From Planctomycetota bacterium (GTDB lineage Bacteria > Planctomycetota > Brocadiia > Brocadiales > Bathyanammoxibiaceae), in assembly GCA_030623665.1 (NCBI GenBank), contig JAUXLO010000101.1, positions 1 through 6,761 on the forward strand: a DNA stretch of 6,761 nucleotides, given 5' to 3'. This document shows, one piece after another, positions 5,599-6,761 of this stretch. The notes under the pieces are model-generated. The model was not told where the DNA came from, did no database searches, and saw only the letters and a list, made by a program, of their open reading frames with translations. The translations under genes were made by a program, and so were the position numbers. Each line of letters opens with the position of its first letter. The stretch's first letter is position 1.

Positions 5599-6411
5599 AT
5601 GGATTGGGGAATGGAAAACCGCTTGGCACAACTGATAAAAGCAGACGGGCACTGTATGTTTATGCCGATAGACCACGGATACTTTCTGGGGCCTACGAGC
5701 AGATTGGAAAGGCCGGGAGAGACGATCAAACCGATAATCAGGTATGCTGACGCACTCTTTGTCACAAGGGGGGTGTTGCGCTCAGCGATAGACCCCGAGA
5801 AGAGCAAGCCGGTGATCCTCCGCGTCTCCGGCGGTACAAGCGTTATCGCGGGGGACCTCGCAAACGAGGGGCTTACCACCTCCGTAAAAGAGGCCGTCCG
5901 GCTTAACGCCTCCGCAGTCGGCCTGTCTATCTTTATAGGCAGTAAGTATGAGCGTCAGACGCTGTTAAACCTGGGCAAACTGGTGGATGAGTGCGAAGAA
6001 TACGGCATCCCCGTCATGGCGGTAACGGCCGTCGGCAAGGAGCTTGAGAAAAGAGACGCCCGCTACCTGGCCCTGTGTTGCCGCATCGCTGCGGAACTGG
6101 GTGCAAAGGTCGTAAAGACATACTGGTGCGAAGACTTTGATAAGGTCACCAATGGCTGTCCGGTCCCCGTAGTTATAGCAGGTGGGCCCAAGTTTGATAC
6201 CGAGCTGCCGGTCTTCGAGTTCGTATACGACGGTATGCAGAAGGGTGCCATAGGCGTAAACCTGGGTAGGAATATATGGCAGCATGAACACCCCGTGGCC
6301 ATGGCCAGGGCCCTCAACGCCATTATCCACAAAAAGGCCACCGCCCAGGAGGCCAACGACATATTCAATGAAACCAAGAGCGGAAAAGAAGCACTAGCCT
6401 CGAAGGTGTGA
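5599..6411 (+). CDS. LsrF/DhnA-type class I aldolase (Schiff-base family)
   Basis: This 270-residue cytosolic TIM-barrel protein is very close to E. coli LsrF across its length. Matching blocks are DWGM (2-5), IDHGYFLGPTS (24-34), TRGVLRS (56-62), AVRLNASAV (99-107), IGSKYE (113-118), GCPVPVVIAGG (186-196), LGRNIWQ (222-228) and HPVAM (231-235). Lys173 in VVKTYW aligns with LsrF Lys203, the Schiff-base lysine, so catalysis is likely. The wider family includes LsrF (AI-2 breakdown), archaeal class I fructose-bisphosphate aldolases and aminodideoxyheptulosonate synthases. No lsr genes are seen, so the substrate is open. It lacks the roughly 31 N-terminal residues of LsrF. The start is firm: GAGGAGGA (5585-5592) lies 6 nt upstream and an in-frame stop is at 5584. 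A dehydrogenase gene follows after a terminator. Confidence 0.9.
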   Translation: MDWGMENRLAQLIKADGHCMFMPIDHGYFLGPTSRLERPGETIKPIIRYADALFVTRGVLRSAIDPEKSKPVILRVSGGTSVIAGDLANEGLTTSVKEAVRLNASAVGLSIFIGSKYERQTLLNLGKLVDECEEYGIPVMAVTAVGKELEKRDARYLALCCRIAAELGAKVVKTYWCEDFDKVTNGCPVPVVIAGGPKFDTELPVFEFVYDGMQKGAIGVNLGRNIWQHEHPVAMARALNAIIHKKATAQEANDIFNETKSGKEALASKV

Positions 6412-6445
6412 TGAGACCTGTAGAAATCGTATTAAAATAATACGG

Positions 6446-6480
6446 AGAAGGCAGGGCTTGTAGCCCTGCCTTCTTAATTT
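6446..6480 (+). terminator. Intrinsic terminator after the aldolase gene
   Basis: A perfect 12-bp stem, AGAAGGCAGGGC (6446-6457) with GCCCTGCCTTCT (6463-6474), encloses the loop TTGTA and is followed by TAATTTATT. The T-run is interrupted but the stem is strong and GC-rich at its top. It lies 34 bp after the aldolase stop and 78 bp before the dehydrogenase start, so the dehydrogenase may depend on read-through or its own promoter. Confidence 0.8.
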
Positions 6481-6552
6481 ATTCAGCCCCCGAAGATGCA
6501 GGGTGTATCTGGGTGCACCGTTCTTAACGACAATTATTCTTCATCTACGCAC

Positions 6553-6761
6553 ATGCGAGTAGCCGTCTACTACAACAACAACGACGTGCGGTTGGAGGAG
6601 AGGCCGGTTCCGCAGATCGGCCCCGGCGAACTCCTGGTAAAGGTGATGGCCAGCGGCATCTGCGGCAGCGACGTGATGGAGTGGTACCGGGTCAAGAAGG
6701 CTCCACTTATACTCGGCCACGAGATTACGGGAGAGATAGTCGAGGTCGGGAAGGGGATTGG
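6553..6761 (+). CDS. Zinc-dependent medium-chain dehydrogenase (partial, 5' end)
   Basis: Only the first 69 residues are in the window and the frame runs off the right edge. The N-terminal GroES-like domain of an MDR alcohol/polyol dehydrogenase is clear: MRVAVYYNNNDVRLEERPVP, then GPGELLVKVMASGICGSD with Cys37 as catalytic zinc ligand and Asp40, then LGHEITGEIVEVG with His56-Glu57. These proteins oxidise secondary alcohols such as polyols or their phosphates with NAD(P), but the substrate cannot be told from this part. The ATG at 6553 fits family N-termini, though no SD precedes it. An in-frame ATG at 6496 would add 19 non-homologous residues. No convincing promoter is seen in 6475-6552. Its position next to the aldolase suggests a shared pathway. 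Confidence 0.88.
   Translation, partial: MRVAVYYNNNDVRLEERPVPQIGPGELLVKVMASGICGSDVMEWYRVKKAPLILGHEITGEIVEVGKGI

Noticed and set aside
5266..5676. A 136-codon minus-strand frame across the 73-residue gene, the palindromes and the aldolase start
   Set aside because: It overlaps two better-supported genes with good SD sites and has no recognisable domain.
6496..6552. A longer dehydrogenase start at ATG 6496
   Set aside because: The 19 added residues do not resemble family N-termini, which begin at the MRVAVYY-type strand.

Overview
The window looks like ordinary chromosomal DNA from a diderm (Gram-negative-type) bacterium. It is roughly half G+C and gene-dense, with sigma70-like promoters and purine-rich Shine-Dalgarno (SD) sites. 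The diderm reading rests on a PagL-type outer-membrane barrel and an NlpD-like murein lipoprotein. No gene fixes the phylum. The mixture would fit a deep lineage such as Planctomycetota, Nitrospirota or Desulfobacterota, but that is a guess. There is no phage, IS, CRISPR or toxin-antitoxin signature.

Left block (about 264-3114, all minus strand, read right to left): a promoter at 3086-3114 precedes a TIGR01212/YhcC-family radical SAM protein (3042-2086). Next come tRNA-Gly(CCC) with encoded CCA (2028-1954), a LysM + M23 lipoprotein of NlpD type with a degenerate metal site (1929-1150), and a ten-helix DMT/EamA transporter (1127-264). Short gaps suggest one read-through unit, with a possible second promoter just before the tRNA. 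Positions 1-263 contain no gene I can support.

Middle block (about 3207-5115, minus strand): birA (5061-4042) encodes the biotin-protein ligase with an N-terminal winged-helix domain. Downstream lies a PagL/acyloxyacyl-hydrolase-like outer-membrane protein (3833-3207). Each has its own near-consensus promoter with an 18-bp spacer.

Right block (about 5143-6761, plus strand, divergent from birA): a 73-residue cysteine-containing protein of unknown function comes first. It is followed by a striking 58-bp pair of inverted palindromes, then an LsrF/DhnA-type class I aldolase with a strong SD. A 12-bp terminator hairpin follows, then the start of a zinc-dependent medium-chain dehydrogenase cut by the window edge. 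The aldolase and dehydrogenase may act together on a sugar phosphate or polyol, but no lsr (AI-2) genes are visible, so the substrate is unknown.

The least ordinary element is the palindrome pair at 5514-5571. Two 19-bp hairpins share the pattern CCAnnGAC-N3-GTCnnTGG, face each other, and each is headed by GGAGT. This resembles an inverted REP (BIME-like) doublet. As RNA it would fold into a perfect three-way junction in the aldolase leader.
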